Shown here: piece by piece, positions 34,738 through 42,724 of the stretch
How the letters are laid out: each line of letters opens with the position of its first letter
How positions within the stretch are numbered: the first letter of the stretch is position 1
NCBI RefSeq assembly: GCF_014651835.1
Contig: NZ_BMXQ01000001.1
Coordinates: forward strand, 682,001 to 746,000
Length of the DNA stretch: 64,000 bases
Direction of reading: 5' to 3'
DNA from: Pigmentiphaga litoralis
GTDB taxonomy: Bacteria > Pseudomonadota > Gammaproteobacteria > Burkholderiales > Burkholderiaceae_B
Notes under the pieces: generated by a model
What the model was told of the DNA's origin: nothing
Seen by the model: only the letters and a program-made list of their open reading frames with translations
Databases searched by the model: none
Made by a program: the position numbers and the translations under genes

Positions 34738-35235
34738 ATGACTAGGACGAACACAACGCAAGGCAGCCGAGCAGACTGGAAAGACGCACTGAAGGACGGC
34801 GCGGTCATGGGCGCGGCCGCGAGCGTGCTGTCGACGGCGGCGCTGATCGCCAGCGGCAAGCGGGAAGGGCGCCGCTGGGCGGCGACGGTCAACACTCCCA
34901 GCCAGTGGCTCTGGGGCGAAGAAGCCCGGCAGGTGGAGGCAACCACTTTGCGGCATACCGCAACCGGGTACGCGATCCATCACGCCACGTCGGTATTCTG
35001 GGCGGTGCTGTACGCAAGATATGCGCGCGGCGCGCTCGGGACCCGCGGGCTGCCCGCCGAACTCGCTGCCGGCTGCGCGGCTGCGGCGCTGGCCTGCTTC
35101 GTCGATTACCGAATGACACCCAGGCGTCTGCAACCCGGTTTCGATGCCCATTTGCCACGTCGGTCGATGGCGGGCGTCTATGCGGCGTTTGGCGTCGGGC
35201 TGGGTCTGGCGAGCTGGCTGCTGCATCGGCGCTAG
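34738..35235 (+). CDS. Hypothetical membrane protein
   Basis: The ATG at 34738 follows a strong AAGGAGG and gives 165 residues. The protein has about three or four weakly hydrophobic helices (GAVMGAAASVLSTAALIASG, SVFWAVLYARYARGAL, ELAAGCAAAALACFVDY and a C-terminal VYAAFGVGLGLASWLL). I do not recognise the family. The sigma-54 promoter and the good ribosome-binding site support it as a real gene. Confidence 0.75.
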   Translation: MTRTNTTQGSRADWKDALKDGAVMGAAASVLSTAALIASGKREGRRWAATVNTPSQWLWGEEARQVEATTLRHTATGYAIHHATSVFWAVLYARYARGALGTRGLPAELAAGCAAAALACFVDYRMTPRRLQPGFDAHLPRRSMAGVYAAFGVGLGLASWLLHRR

Positions 35236-35236
35236 C

Positions 35237-35250
35237 GGCACGGCACTTGC
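35237..35250 (+). promoter_or_regulatory. Sigma-54 promoter of the 35321 gene and the LLM oxidoreductase
   Basis: GCGGCACGGCACTTGCT is one of the best matches in the window (GGCACG, 10-nt spacing, TTGCT). It ends 70 nt before the start codon. Confidence 0.75.
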
Positions 35251-35320
35251 TCGTCGTTGCCTGCCCGCCGCTCGAGTGTGAGCGCAGCGGGGCGCAGCAC
35301 CGCATAAGGACAGTCACGCC

Positions 35321-35611
35321 ATGTTTGAAACTCGCAATCCCCCTGTAACGGACGAGGACCTGCTTCGTCTGCTGGAATCCCTGACGCACAACGAAACGTC
35401 GTCGTTCGGGCCCGTCGTTTTCGATCCCCGCAATCCCGTGCACCGAGAAGCGGTCAACCGCGGCCTGGCCGTGGCGCGCCCCTGGCCGCTCGTGCTCAAG
35501 CACGACACCGAGCGGCAGTGCCTGCTCGTCAATGTCACCACGGGTTGGCAGTGGATGCGGTCGCATCGGGCGCCCCCACGCCGTCACGCTTCGATGGAGC
35601 GCAGGCAATGA
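35321..35611 (+). CDS. Hypothetical protein upstream of an LLM-class oxidoreductase
   Basis: This 96-residue soluble protein has an acidic helical N-terminus (VTDEDLLRLLESLTHNETSS) and a basic C-terminal tail. I do not recognise its family. Its stop overlaps the ATG of the flavin oxidoreductase (ATGA), so it is translated together with it. It shares that gene's sigma-54 promoter. Confidence 0.65.
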   Translation: MFETRNPPVTDEDLLRLLESLTHNETSSFGPVVFDPRNPVHREAVNRGLAVARPWPLVLKHDTERQCLLVNVTTGWQWMRSHRAPPRRHASMERRQ

Positions 35612-36639
35612 AGTTTGGTTATCACGCATCGCACGAGCAGTTCAGCCCGCAAGACTTGTTGGCGCACGCCGTCCAGGCCGAAGCCGCCGGCTTCAATTGC
35701 GTCATGTCTTCTGATCACATCGCGCCCTGGAGCCGGCGGCAGGGCCAATCCGGTTTTGCCTGGGCCTGGCTGGGCGCCGCGATGCAGGCCACGACATTGC
35801 CGTTCGGCATGATCACGGTGCCGGGCGGCTGGCGTTACCATCCGGCCATTACGGCGCAGGCGTCGGCCACCCTGGCGTCGATGTTTCCGGATCGCTTTCG
35901 CTGGATGGCCCTGGGCAGCGGCCAGGCGCTGGGCGAGCACATCACCGGGGAACGTTGGCCTGCGAAAGCGGAACGCAACGCTCGGCTTGAAGCCGCGGCT
36001 GGCATCATCCGTGAGTTGTGGACAGGCGCAACGGTCAGCCGCGACGGTCCGATCCGGGTGGATGAAGCCACGCTATACACCTTGCCCAAGACGCCGCCGA
36101 GCCTGATGGGCGCCGCATTGACGCCGGCCACTGCACGCCGGGTGGCCGCATGGGCCGATGGCCTGATCACCGTCAATCAGCCGCTGGAAGACGTGGCGGC
36201 GATCGTGCAGGCCTTCCGGGAAGGAGGCGGTGCGGGCAAGCCGATGGCGCTGCAGGTGCATGTGTCCTATGCACGTACCGACGATCTGGCGCGTGAGCAT
36301 GCCTTCGACCAATGGCGGTCCAACACGCTGGGTGCAGCAGCGTCCGAGACGCTGCGCACGCCAGACGAGTTCGACGCCGCGAGCCGCTACGTGCGTCCCG
36401 AAGATCTTGACGATCACGTGCTGATCTCGGCGGACGTCGAGCGGCTGGCAGAGTGGCTGGCAGAGTACGCTGCGCTCGGCTTCGAGGAAATCCTGCTCCA
36501 CAATGTGGGCCGCAATCAGCGCGAATTCATCGATGTGTTCGGCGAGCGGCTGAAACCGTCATTGGAAAGGGCGGTGTCGGGTTCAACAGCGCCTTCTACC
36601 TTGTCCTCTTCTGTCTTGTCCTCTGCCGCATCATCCTGA
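35608..36639 (+). CDS. LLM-class flavin-dependent oxidoreductase (TIGR03885-like, probably not F420-dependent)
   Basis: The 343-residue protein is a luciferase-like TIM barrel (FGYHASHEQFSPQDLLAHAV at the start, NCVMSSDHIAPWSRRQGQSG near residue 30). It resembles the FMN-using group described as non-F420 flavinoid oxidoreductases. The substrate is unknown. The final 23 residues are a Ser/Ala-rich tail. The last 124 bp overlap the convergent SIR2 gene, an unusually long overlap. Confidence 0.85.
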   Translation: MKFGYHASHEQFSPQDLLAHAVQAEAAGFNCVMSSDHIAPWSRRQGQSGFAWAWLGAAMQATTLPFGMITVPGGWRYHPAITAQASATLASMFPDRFRWMALGSGQALGEHITGERWPAKAERNARLEAAAGIIRELWTGATVSRDGPIRVDEATLYTLPKTPPSLMGAALTPATARRVAAWADGLITVNQPLEDVAAIVQAFREGGGAGKPMALQVHVSYARTDDLAREHAFDQWRSNTLGAAASETLRTPDEFDAASRYVRPEDLDDHVLISADVERLAEWLAEYAALGFEEILLHNVGRNQREFIDVFGERLKPSLERAVSGSTAPSTLSSSVLSSAASS

Positions 36640-37526
36640 CGGGTCAGCTCGCGCATGAAGCGGCACAAGGCGGCGCCGGCGTCCGGGTGGTCGTCTTCCA
36701 CCGACAGCATTTGGATGCCCCACTGCGCGAGCACGTCGCGCGCCACCGGATTCGCGCGGTGGGTGAACAGGTAAGACGGCGGCCGCGCGCTGGGGTCAGC
36801 GTAGTGCGCCCAGATCTTCGACAGCTTATAGAACAGCAGGCGGATGTTGATGTCCGAAATGCTGTAGCCGATGAACAGCACGGACTTGCCCAGGACGTCG
36901 GCGCGCAGCTTGATGTCGAGCGGCGTCTCGAAGCTCAGTCGTTCGAAATAGCTGCTTTCGTCCAGCACGATGGGCGCGCCGTTATCCAGATCGCCGTGCA
37001 GCTTGACGATCTGGCGCACACCGTCCTCCGCGCGCGCCAGATCATCGGCGCTGGCGATCTTGGTATAGGGCGTCGGGTAGGCGTCGTGGGCTGCTTCAAG
37101 CCAGCGGTCGTAGTTGGTCGTGTAGATGTGGGCGAACCGGCCGCCGGCGATCAGCCGGTGGACCGGTGACCTGGCCACGTCAATCGCGGGGTCGTGCCAT
37201 TCGCGCGCCATCCAGGCGGTCAACGCCTGGCTGCCTTTCTTGATCTTGTAGTACTCGGCCAGCTGCCGGAACTCGCCGTAGCTCTGGAACTGCGTCGGGT
37301 CGATGTCGAGCTGGCGCGCCATCTCGGCCACCAGTTGCGCAAAGGTCGGCAGGCCCAGTCCCGCCGACACGCCGGCGCCCGCAAAGAGGATGAGCCGGCC
37401 CTGCGCATAGGCCTTGCGAACCGGTTCCGTATCGAAGGCAAGACTGATCGCATCGGGATCAGGATCGGGATCGGGAACCGAAAGGCGATGGCGGGAAGGT
37501 TGGGTAATCGTGTTGCGGTGACTCAT
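36516..37526 (-). CDS. SIR2-like domain protein
   Basis: From the ATG at 37526 (MSHRNTITQ) the protein has 336 residues. After a disordered N-terminus with a DPDPDPD run comes a SIR2-like fold: NAD-binding LILFAGAGVSAGLGLP, IYTTNYDRWLEAA, IVKLHGDLDN and VLFIGYSISD. The C-terminal 40 residues are acidic and disordered. Proteins with this standalone domain (SIR2_2 type) include NADases of anti-phage systems as well as uncharacterised housekeeping proteins. No defence partner is adjacent. It is divergent from a histidine kinase, and each has its own sigma-54 promoter. Confidence 0.87.
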   Translation of the reverse strand: MSHRNTITQPSRHRLSVPDPDPDPDAISLAFDTEPVRKAYAQGRLILFAGAGVSAGLGLPTFAQLVAEMARQLDIDPTQFQSYGEFRQLAEYYKIKKGSQALTAWMAREWHDPAIDVARSPVHRLIAGGRFAHIYTTNYDRWLEAAHDAYPTPYTKIASADDLARAEDGVRQIVKLHGDLDNGAPIVLDESSYFERLSFETPLDIKLRADVLGKSVLFIGYSISDINIRLLFYKLSKIWAHYADPSARPPSYLFTHRANPVARDVLAQWGIQMLSVEDDHPDAGAALCRFMRELTRQDDAAEDKTEEDKVEGAVEPDTALSNDGFSRSPNTSMNSR

Positions 37527-37558
37527 GTTGGCAAGCCTGGATGGGGCCGACGCTTGAA

Positions 37559-37572
37559 GCAAGCCGTGTGCC
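37559..37572 (-). promoter_or_regulatory. Sigma-54 promoter of the SIR2 gene
   Basis: On the minus strand TCGGCACACGGCTTGCT matches the RpoN consensus almost fully (GGCACA, N10, TTGCT). It ends 32 nt before the ATG at 37526 and also supports that start. Confidence 0.75.
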
Positions 37573-37611
37573 GACCGCCACGCCCCGTGGTCGACGCTGC
37601 TCTGCCTTGTA

Positions 37612-37625
37612 GGCATGGGGCTTGC
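37612..37625 (+). promoter_or_regulatory. Sigma-54 promoter of the hybrid histidine kinase operon
   Basis: TAGGCATGGGGCTTGCG has the exact GG-N10-GC spacing with TTGC, ending 36 nt before the ATG. The 39 bp between it and the SIR2 promoter include the dyad CCACG-CCC-CGTGG (37578-37590). Confidence 0.65.
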
Positions 37626-37661
37626 GGCAACCTGTCGACAGCGGTTTGGAAGGACAGCACG

Positions 37662-40046
37662 ATGGATGGAGGCAACGACACGGCACGCGCGACTGGCGGA
37701 TCGGCGGACGATCGCATCGCTCGCGCGGTGCTAAAGAGCGCCACGGACTTTGCCATCATCACGCAGGGCCTGGACATGCGCGTGACGAGCTGGAACGACG
37801 GCGCCGTCGCCCTGATGGGATGGACCGAGCGCGAGATGCTGGGGCAGACGACCGAGCGCATGTTCACCGATGAGGACAACGCGCGCCATGTGCCGGAGCA
37901 GGAGGCCGCACAAGCCCGCAAGACCGGACGGTCGGAAGACGAGCGCTGGCATCGCAAGGCCGACGGGTCCTTGTATTGGGGCTCGGGCATCATGATGCGC
38001 TTCGAGGACGAGGCGACCGGCGAGCACATCGGCTACCTCAAGATCCTCCGCGACCACACCGCGCAGCACGAAGCCGAAGCACGGGCCCATGCACGCGAAG
38101 CCCAGTTTCGCGCGCTGGTCGAGAAATCGCCGCAGATGACCTTCTTTGCGAACGCCAGCGGCGACTTCACCTATATCAATCCCTACTGGTATGACTACAC
38201 CGGCCGGCCTCGTGCCGCCATGGCCGTCGATGACTGGATCGAAGCCGTGCATCCCGCCGACCGCGCAACGGTGGTGGATACCTGGCAGCGGGCGCTGGCA
38301 ACGGGCGCAGGCTGCGAGCTGGAGCTGCGCTTTCTGCGGGCATCGGACCGCAGCTGGCGCTGGTTCAAGGCGCAGGCCGCGCCGCTGCGGGATGATGATG
38401 GGGTGATCGAAAGCTGGCTGGTGATTGCGTTTGACATCGATCTGGTCGTTGCGGCGCGCAACGACCTGTCGCGCAGCCAGCGCCGCCTGGAAAGCGCGGT
38501 CGCGGAACGCACGGCCGAACGGGACCGGCTGTGGCGCCTGTCGAACGACCTGATGTTCGTCATGAATTTTGATGGCCACGTGCAGTCGGTCAACCCGGCG
38601 TGGACGCGTCAGCTGGGCTGGGCGAGCGAGGAGCTGGTCGGGCGGGACATGCTGCGCCTTGCGCATCCGGACGATATCGGCGTGGCGGCCGCGGTGCTGG
38701 CCCGCTTGCGCAAGGGCTTTCCGGCGCCGCGCTTCGTGTGCCGCTGCCGTCACAAGGACGGCACTTATCGGACGCTGGCCTGGACGGCGTTGCCGGGCGA
38801 AGGTGTCATCCACGGGCTGGGGCTTGACCTGACTGCCGAGACGCAGGCCCTGGCCGAGCTTGAAGTCGCGCAGGACGCGCTGCGGCAGGCGCAGAAGATG
38901 GAGGCGGTCGGGCAATTGACCGGGGGCATTGCCCATGACTTCAACAACCTGCTTGCCGGCATTCTGGGCGCGCTGGAAGTCATCCAGCGCCAGACCGCGC
39001 GGGGGGTGCATGACATCGACCGATACGTGCGCATGGCGATGGCGTCGGCCAATCGCGCCGCGGCCCTAACGCATCGGTTGCTTGCGTTCTCAAGGCGGCA
39101 GCCCCTTGCGCCCAAGAGCCTGAACGCGACCGCGCTGGTGCAGGGGCTGTCGGAGCTGCTGATCCGCACGCTGGGCGAAAACGTGCGCCTGGAACTGGCG
39201 ACCGCGCGCGATCTGTGGAGCACCCGGTGCGACCCGCACCAGCTGGAAAACGCGATCCTGAATCTGGCGATCAATGCGCGGGACGCGATGCCGGAAGGCG
39301 GCACCGTCACCATCATTACCGAGAACCTGGATCTGCAAGCCGACGACTACAGCTGGTATCCGGCGGTGCCCGCTGGCCGGTATGTGTCGTTGACGGTGTC
39401 GGATACGGGGGTCGGCATGACGGCCGAAGTCGCCTCCAAAGCTTTCGAACCATTCTTTACCACCAAGCCCTTCGGTCAGGGCACGGGCCTCGGGCTATCG
39501 ATGATCTACGGCTTTACGCGGCAGTCGAACGGCTACATCAAGATCTTCAGCGAGCCTGGCAAGGGCACGTCGGTGCGGCTGTATCTGCCGCGGTGTGACG
39601 ACGACGAGGAGGAGCCTGCCGTCGAAGGGCCGATCACGATCGAGGCGCGCGCCACCGCGCCCGCGACGGTCCTGGTGGTGGAAGACAATCCCGAGGTGCG
39701 TGTGCTCGTCGTCGATGTGCTGACCGACATGGGCCTGGAAGTGCTGCGCGCCGACGACGGCACGGCCGGGCTCGCAATGATCGAGGCCGCGCCCAAGCTC
39801 GACCTGGTCGTGACCGATATCGGACTGCCCGGCCTGAACGGCCGGCAGATGATCGACGCGGCCCGCACGCGTCGTCCGGAACTCAAGGCCCTCCTGATGA
39901 CGGGCTATGCGGAAAGCGCGGTGGCGGCCAAGCAGCAGCTGGGGCCGCACACTGAACTCATTACCAAACCCTTTGCCATGCATGCACTGAGCGAAAAAGT
40001 CGTTGCCATGCTCGCGGCGACGGACACGACCGAGGAGACCTCATGA
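37662..40046 (+). CDS. Hybrid sensor histidine kinase with three PAS domains and C-terminal receiver
   Basis: The ATG at 37662 follows AAGGA and gives 794 residues. Three PAS modules occupy about residues 20-135, 145-265 and 285-400. The HisKA phosphoacceptor is in GGIAHDFNNLLAGIL (about residue 424), the ATP-binding region has NLAINARDAMPEGG, DTGVGM and GTGLGLSMIYG, and the receiver domain has its Asp in VTDIGLPG (about residue 718). No transmembrane helix is visible, so it senses a cytoplasmic cue. Its ATGA overlap with the S9 peptidase gene makes a two-gene operon. No AAA+ response regulator is encoded nearby. Confidence 0.93.
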   Translation: MDGGNDTARATGGSADDRIARAVLKSATDFAIITQGLDMRVTSWNDGAVALMGWTEREMLGQTTERMFTDEDNARHVPEQEAAQARKTGRSEDERWHRKADGSLYWGSGIMMRFEDEATGEHIGYLKILRDHTAQHEAEARAHAREAQFRALVEKSPQMTFFANASGDFTYINPYWYDYTGRPRAAMAVDDWIEAVHPADRATVVDTWQRALATGAGCELELRFLRASDRSWRWFKAQAAPLRDDDGVIESWLVIAFDIDLVVAARNDLSRSQRRLESAVAERTAERDRLWRLSNDLMFVMNFDGHVQSVNPAWTRQLGWASEELVGRDMLRLAHPDDIGVAAAVLARLRKGFPAPRFVCRCRHKDGTYRTLAWTALPGEGVIHGLGLDLTAETQALAELEVAQDALRQAQKMEAVGQLTGGIAHDFNNLLAGILGALEVIQRQTARGVHDIDRYVRMAMASANRAAALTHRLLAFSRRQPLAPKSLNATALVQGLSELLIRTLGENVRLELATARDLWSTRCDPHQLENAILNLAINARDAMPEGGTVTIITENLDLQADDYSWYPAVPAGRYVSLTVSDTGVGMTAEVASKAFEPFFTTKPFGQGTGLGLSMIYGFTRQSNGYIKIFSEPGKGTSVRLYLPRCDDDEEEPAVEGPITIEARATAPATVLVVEDNPEVRVLVVDVLTDMGLEVLRADDGTAGLAMIEAAPKLDLVVTDIGLPGLNGRQMIDAARTRRPELKALLMTGYAESAVAAKQQLGPHTELITKPFAMHALSEKVVAMLAATDTTEETS

Positions 40047-42061
40047 GTACCCCTTTTTCCCATGAAGACTTGATCCTGCATCAGGAGATATCCGAAACCG
40101 ACGCCGCCTGGGACGCCAACCTGGTGGCCTGCGCCGTCTCGACTCCCGATCCCGACAACGACAGCACGACGAGCAAGCTGTGGCTGTTCCCTCTGGACGG
40201 CAGCGCGCCATCGCCGCTGACGACGGGCGACTCGACCGACACCATGCCGCGGTGGCGGCCCGACGGCGAGGCGCTGGGCTTTGTGTCGGACCGGGCAGGT
40301 GCGGCACAGATCTTTGTCCTGCCGCGCCATGGCGGCGAAGCCACGCAGTTGAGTCATCTGTCGGGGACTGTGTCTGCATTCGAATGGAGCCCGGACGGGA
40401 CACACGTCGCGGCCGTATGCGCGATATCTGTCGACCCACGCCTGCGCGGCGAGCGCACGCCAGCGGACGCTGAACTGCCGGGACCCGATGCGCCGCAGGT
40501 TGCATGGAAGCTACCGTACAAAAGCGACGGGATAGGCTATCTGCTGAATGTCGAGATGCACCTGTACATTATCGACGCGGCGAGCGGCGAGGCCAGGCGG
40601 ATGACCGATGGGCCATTCGACGTGCGCAGCGCGAGCTGGTCGCCCGATGGCCAGCAGATCGTGTTCGTCCGCACGCGCGAAGGCGACGAGGCGCATCGCA
40701 CCGACGTTTGGGTGTGCGACGTGGAGTCCGGGGATGCGCGGTGTCTGACTGCGCTATCGCAGGTGCTGTATCCGACGTGGTCGCCGGACGGCAAGTGGAT
40801 TGTTTTTTCTGGGACGGCAGAAGACGGCGACGCGCAGGTGGGTCTGTGGATCATCGACGTGGCGTCAGGCGACGTGCGACCGCTGGGGGACCCCGATATC
40901 GAGTTGTCGACCGAGAGCGACAGCGTGCAGTTCCTGCGCGGTGATGCCAGCCGTGTATTGGCGCTCGTGGCAAGACGCGGCGTTGTGGAACTGGTGAGTG
41001 TCAGCGTGCCGGAAGGGCAGGTGACGCCGCTCGTTCAAGGCGAACGCCACCTGTCCAAAGTCACCGTGACGCGGGACCATCTGGCTTATACGGCACACTC
41101 GCCTGTTGCCGCGGTGGAGCTATACAAGTGCTCCTATGACGGCAGTGGTGAATCAGTAGTGAGCGCGCTCAACACCTGGTGGCAGGACCGTACCCTGCCG
41201 CACTTCGAGCGCCGCACGTTCACGGTGCCCGACGGCGAGGGCGGCACCGAGACGATCGATGGCTGGTTCCTGCGGCCTGCCGACGCAACGGGCCCGACGC
41301 CTTTGCTGGTGGACGTGCACGGCGGCCCGGCCAGCTACGTTCTTTTCGACTACAACCCCACCGCGTACTGGTCGCTGCTCTGGTCGCAAGGATGGTCCAT
41401 CCTCGCACTCAACGCGGTGGGGTCGGCCAGCTTCGGGCGCGCATTCGCAGACAGGCTGCGCGGGCATTGGGGCGAGCTCGATCTGCCGCAGCATCTAGCT
41501 GCGATTCGCACGTTGCAGGACGAAGGCTTGGCAGACGACCGATTGATGCTTGCGGGCAAATCGTATGGTGGGTATTTGACCTCGTGGGCGATCGGCGATA
41601 CCGATCTCTTCCAGGCAGCCGTGGTGATGGCGCCTGTGACGAACATCGAAACTCACTATGGCACGTCCGACAGTGGCTTCTATTCGGACCCTTACGCCAT
41701 GCGAGGCGATCGCCGGCACCATCGCGAGACCATGCGTCGGCTGTCGCCGATGCAGCATGTCGAACACGCGTCGACGCCCACGCTGATTCTTCAAGGTACC
41801 GACGACGAGCGCTGCCCAAAATGCCAGGCCGAAGAGCTGTTCGTGACGTTACGGCGGGATGCGGCCTGCGCGGCCGAGCTGGTCCTGTACCCGGGGGCCA
41901 GCCACAAGTTCACCGCGTCAGGCAAGCTGTCGCATCGCAAGGATGTGATGTCTCGCATCGCGTCATGGGCGATGCAGTGGGTCATTGAAGGCGATCCGCA
42001 GCGGCCGGGTGATGAACAGCGCACCGGCGAACAACGGATGAAGAATACCGCTGAGACGTAA
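40043..42061 (+). CDS. S9-family serine peptidase (prolyl oligopeptidase/acylaminoacyl peptidase type)
   Basis: The 672-residue protein has an N-terminal seven-bladed WD40-like beta-propeller with repeated WSPDG/WRPDG strands (residues about 50-370). A C-terminal alpha/beta hydrolase follows. The catalytic Ser is in GKSYGGYLTSW (about residue 508), Asp in QGTDDERCP (about 590) and His in PGASHKFTASG (about 622). It cleaves short peptides, probably in the cytoplasm since no signal peptide is present. It overlaps the histidine kinase gene by four bases. Confidence 0.93.
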   Translation: MSTPFSHEDLILHQEISETDAAWDANLVACAVSTPDPDNDSTTSKLWLFPLDGSAPSPLTTGDSTDTMPRWRPDGEALGFVSDRAGAAQIFVLPRHGGEATQLSHLSGTVSAFEWSPDGTHVAAVCAISVDPRLRGERTPADAELPGPDAPQVAWKLPYKSDGIGYLLNVEMHLYIIDAASGEARRMTDGPFDVRSASWSPDGQQIVFVRTREGDEAHRTDVWVCDVESGDARCLTALSQVLYPTWSPDGKWIVFSGTAEDGDAQVGLWIIDVASGDVRPLGDPDIELSTESDSVQFLRGDASRVLALVARRGVVELVSVSVPEGQVTPLVQGERHLSKVTVTRDHLAYTAHSPVAAVELYKCSYDGSGESVVSALNTWWQDRTLPHFERRTFTVPDGEGGTETIDGWFLRPADATGPTPLLVDVHGGPASYVLFDYNPTAYWSLLWSQGWSILALNAVGSASFGRAFADRLRGHWGELDLPQHLAAIRTLQDEGLADDRLMLAGKSYGGYLTSWAIGDTDLFQAAVVMAPVTNIETHYGTSDSGFYSDPYAMRGDRRHHRETMRRLSPMQHVEHASTPTLILQGTDDERCPKCQAEELFVTLRRDAACAAELVLYPGASHKFTASGKLSHRKDVMSRIASWAMQWVIEGDPQRPGDEQRTGEQRMKNTAET

Positions 42062-42126
42062 GGTGGGAGAGCCGGGGCACGGTGAGCGCCTCGGCATTGC
42101 TGCTTCATGAAAACCGCCATAAAAAA

Positions 42127-42147
42127 AACCGCCCGGTCAGGGCGGTT
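42127..42147 (-). terminator. Rho-independent terminator for the N/Q-rich protein gene
   Basis: AACCGCCC-GGTCA-GGGCGGTT is a perfect 8-bp hairpin. The run of A on the plus strand (42121-42128) gives a U tract for leftward transcripts, 26 bp past the stop of the 42174-42497 gene. This supports that gene's strand. Confidence 0.82.
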
Positions 42148-42173
42148 GTCACAAGCGATAGCGTTGATGCGAA

Positions 42174-42497
42174 TCAACGATCCTGCTGATTGTTGCGGTT
42201 CTGTTCGTTGTTGCGGTTCTGTTCGTTGTTGCGGTTCTGTTCGTTGTTCCGGTTCTGTTCGTTATTCCGGTTCTGTTCGTTATTCCGGTTCTGCTGATTT
42301 TCCTGATTCCGGTTTTGCTCGTTGTTCTGATTTTCCTGATTCCGGTTTTGCTCGTTGTTCTGATTTTCCTGATTCCGGTTCTGTTCGTTGTTCTGGTTCT
42401 GCTGGTTGCGGTTCTGTTCGTTGTTCTGGTTCTGCTGGTTGCGGTTCTGTTCGTTCTGGTTTTGCTGGTTGCGGTTTTGCTCGTTTTGTTGCGTCAT
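42174..42497 (-). CDS. 107-residue low-complexity protein made only of Asn, Gln, Glu, Arg (plus Met1, Thr2 and one Asp)
   Basis: After MTQQ the whole protein is tandem variations of NNEQNR, NQQNQN and NQENQN, coded by 15-24 bp DNA repeats. There is no hydrophobic or aromatic residue after the initiator Met, so no folded domain is expected. It is a genuine gene by context: GGAGA lies seven bases upstream, a sigma-54 promoter lies 52 nt further up, and an intrinsic terminator sits 26 bp after the stop. I do not recognise a family. The composition resembles prion-like polar-zipper or hydrophilin sequences, but with alternating Glu and Arg charges. Function is unknown; stress protection or condensate formation is a guess. 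Confidence 0.8.
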   Translation of the reverse strand: MTQQNEQNRNQQNQNEQNRNQQNQNNEQNRNQQNQNNEQNRNQENQNNEQNRNQENQNNEQNRNQENQQNRNNEQNRNNEQNRNNEQNRNNEQNRNNEQNRNNQQDR

Positions 42498-42549
42498 GGT
42501 CTGTCTCCAAGGTTGACTTCAGGGCGGCTCTTGCCGCACCAAGGATTAA

Positions 42550-42563
42550 GCAAACGGTGTACC
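42550..42563 (-). promoter_or_regulatory. Sigma-54 promoter of the N/Q-rich protein gene
   Basis: On the minus strand CGGGTACACCGTTTGCT has the exact GG-N10-GC spacing with TTGCT, ending 52 nt before the ATG at 42497. Confidence 0.68.
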
Positions 42564-42678
42564 CGGCCCAAGCATTGCCTGTCCTCCCTGGCACGCGTGG
42601 CGCCGCGTTGTTCTCAAGTTGAGTAGAGGGCACGGAAGCAATGAAAAAAATGACTCGGCTGATCGTCGGCAACCGGTC

Positions 42679-42692
42679 GGTCTGAAACTTGC
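42679..42692 (+). promoter_or_regulatory. Sigma-54 promoter of the FAD-dependent desaturase-like gene
   Basis: TCGGTCTGAAACTTGCG has GG-N10-GC with TTGC, ending 32 nt before the ATG at 42725. Confidence 0.62.
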
Positions 42693-42724
42693 GAGACCTG
42701 CGGCTCTTCCCTTGGAGCCGCTGC

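Noticed and set aside
42180-42490. Short tandem repeats that could suggest a CRISPR array
   Set aside because: The units are 15-24 bp, directly adjacent with no unique spacers, and in frame with a coding sequence.
42107-42626. Plus-strand frames over the N/Q-rich array, one Cys/Gly/Ser-rich and one very hydrophobic (LVVLIFLIPV repeats)
   Set aside because: The promoter, ribosome-binding site and U-tract terminator all point to minus-strand expression, and neither plus frame has a ribosome-binding site.
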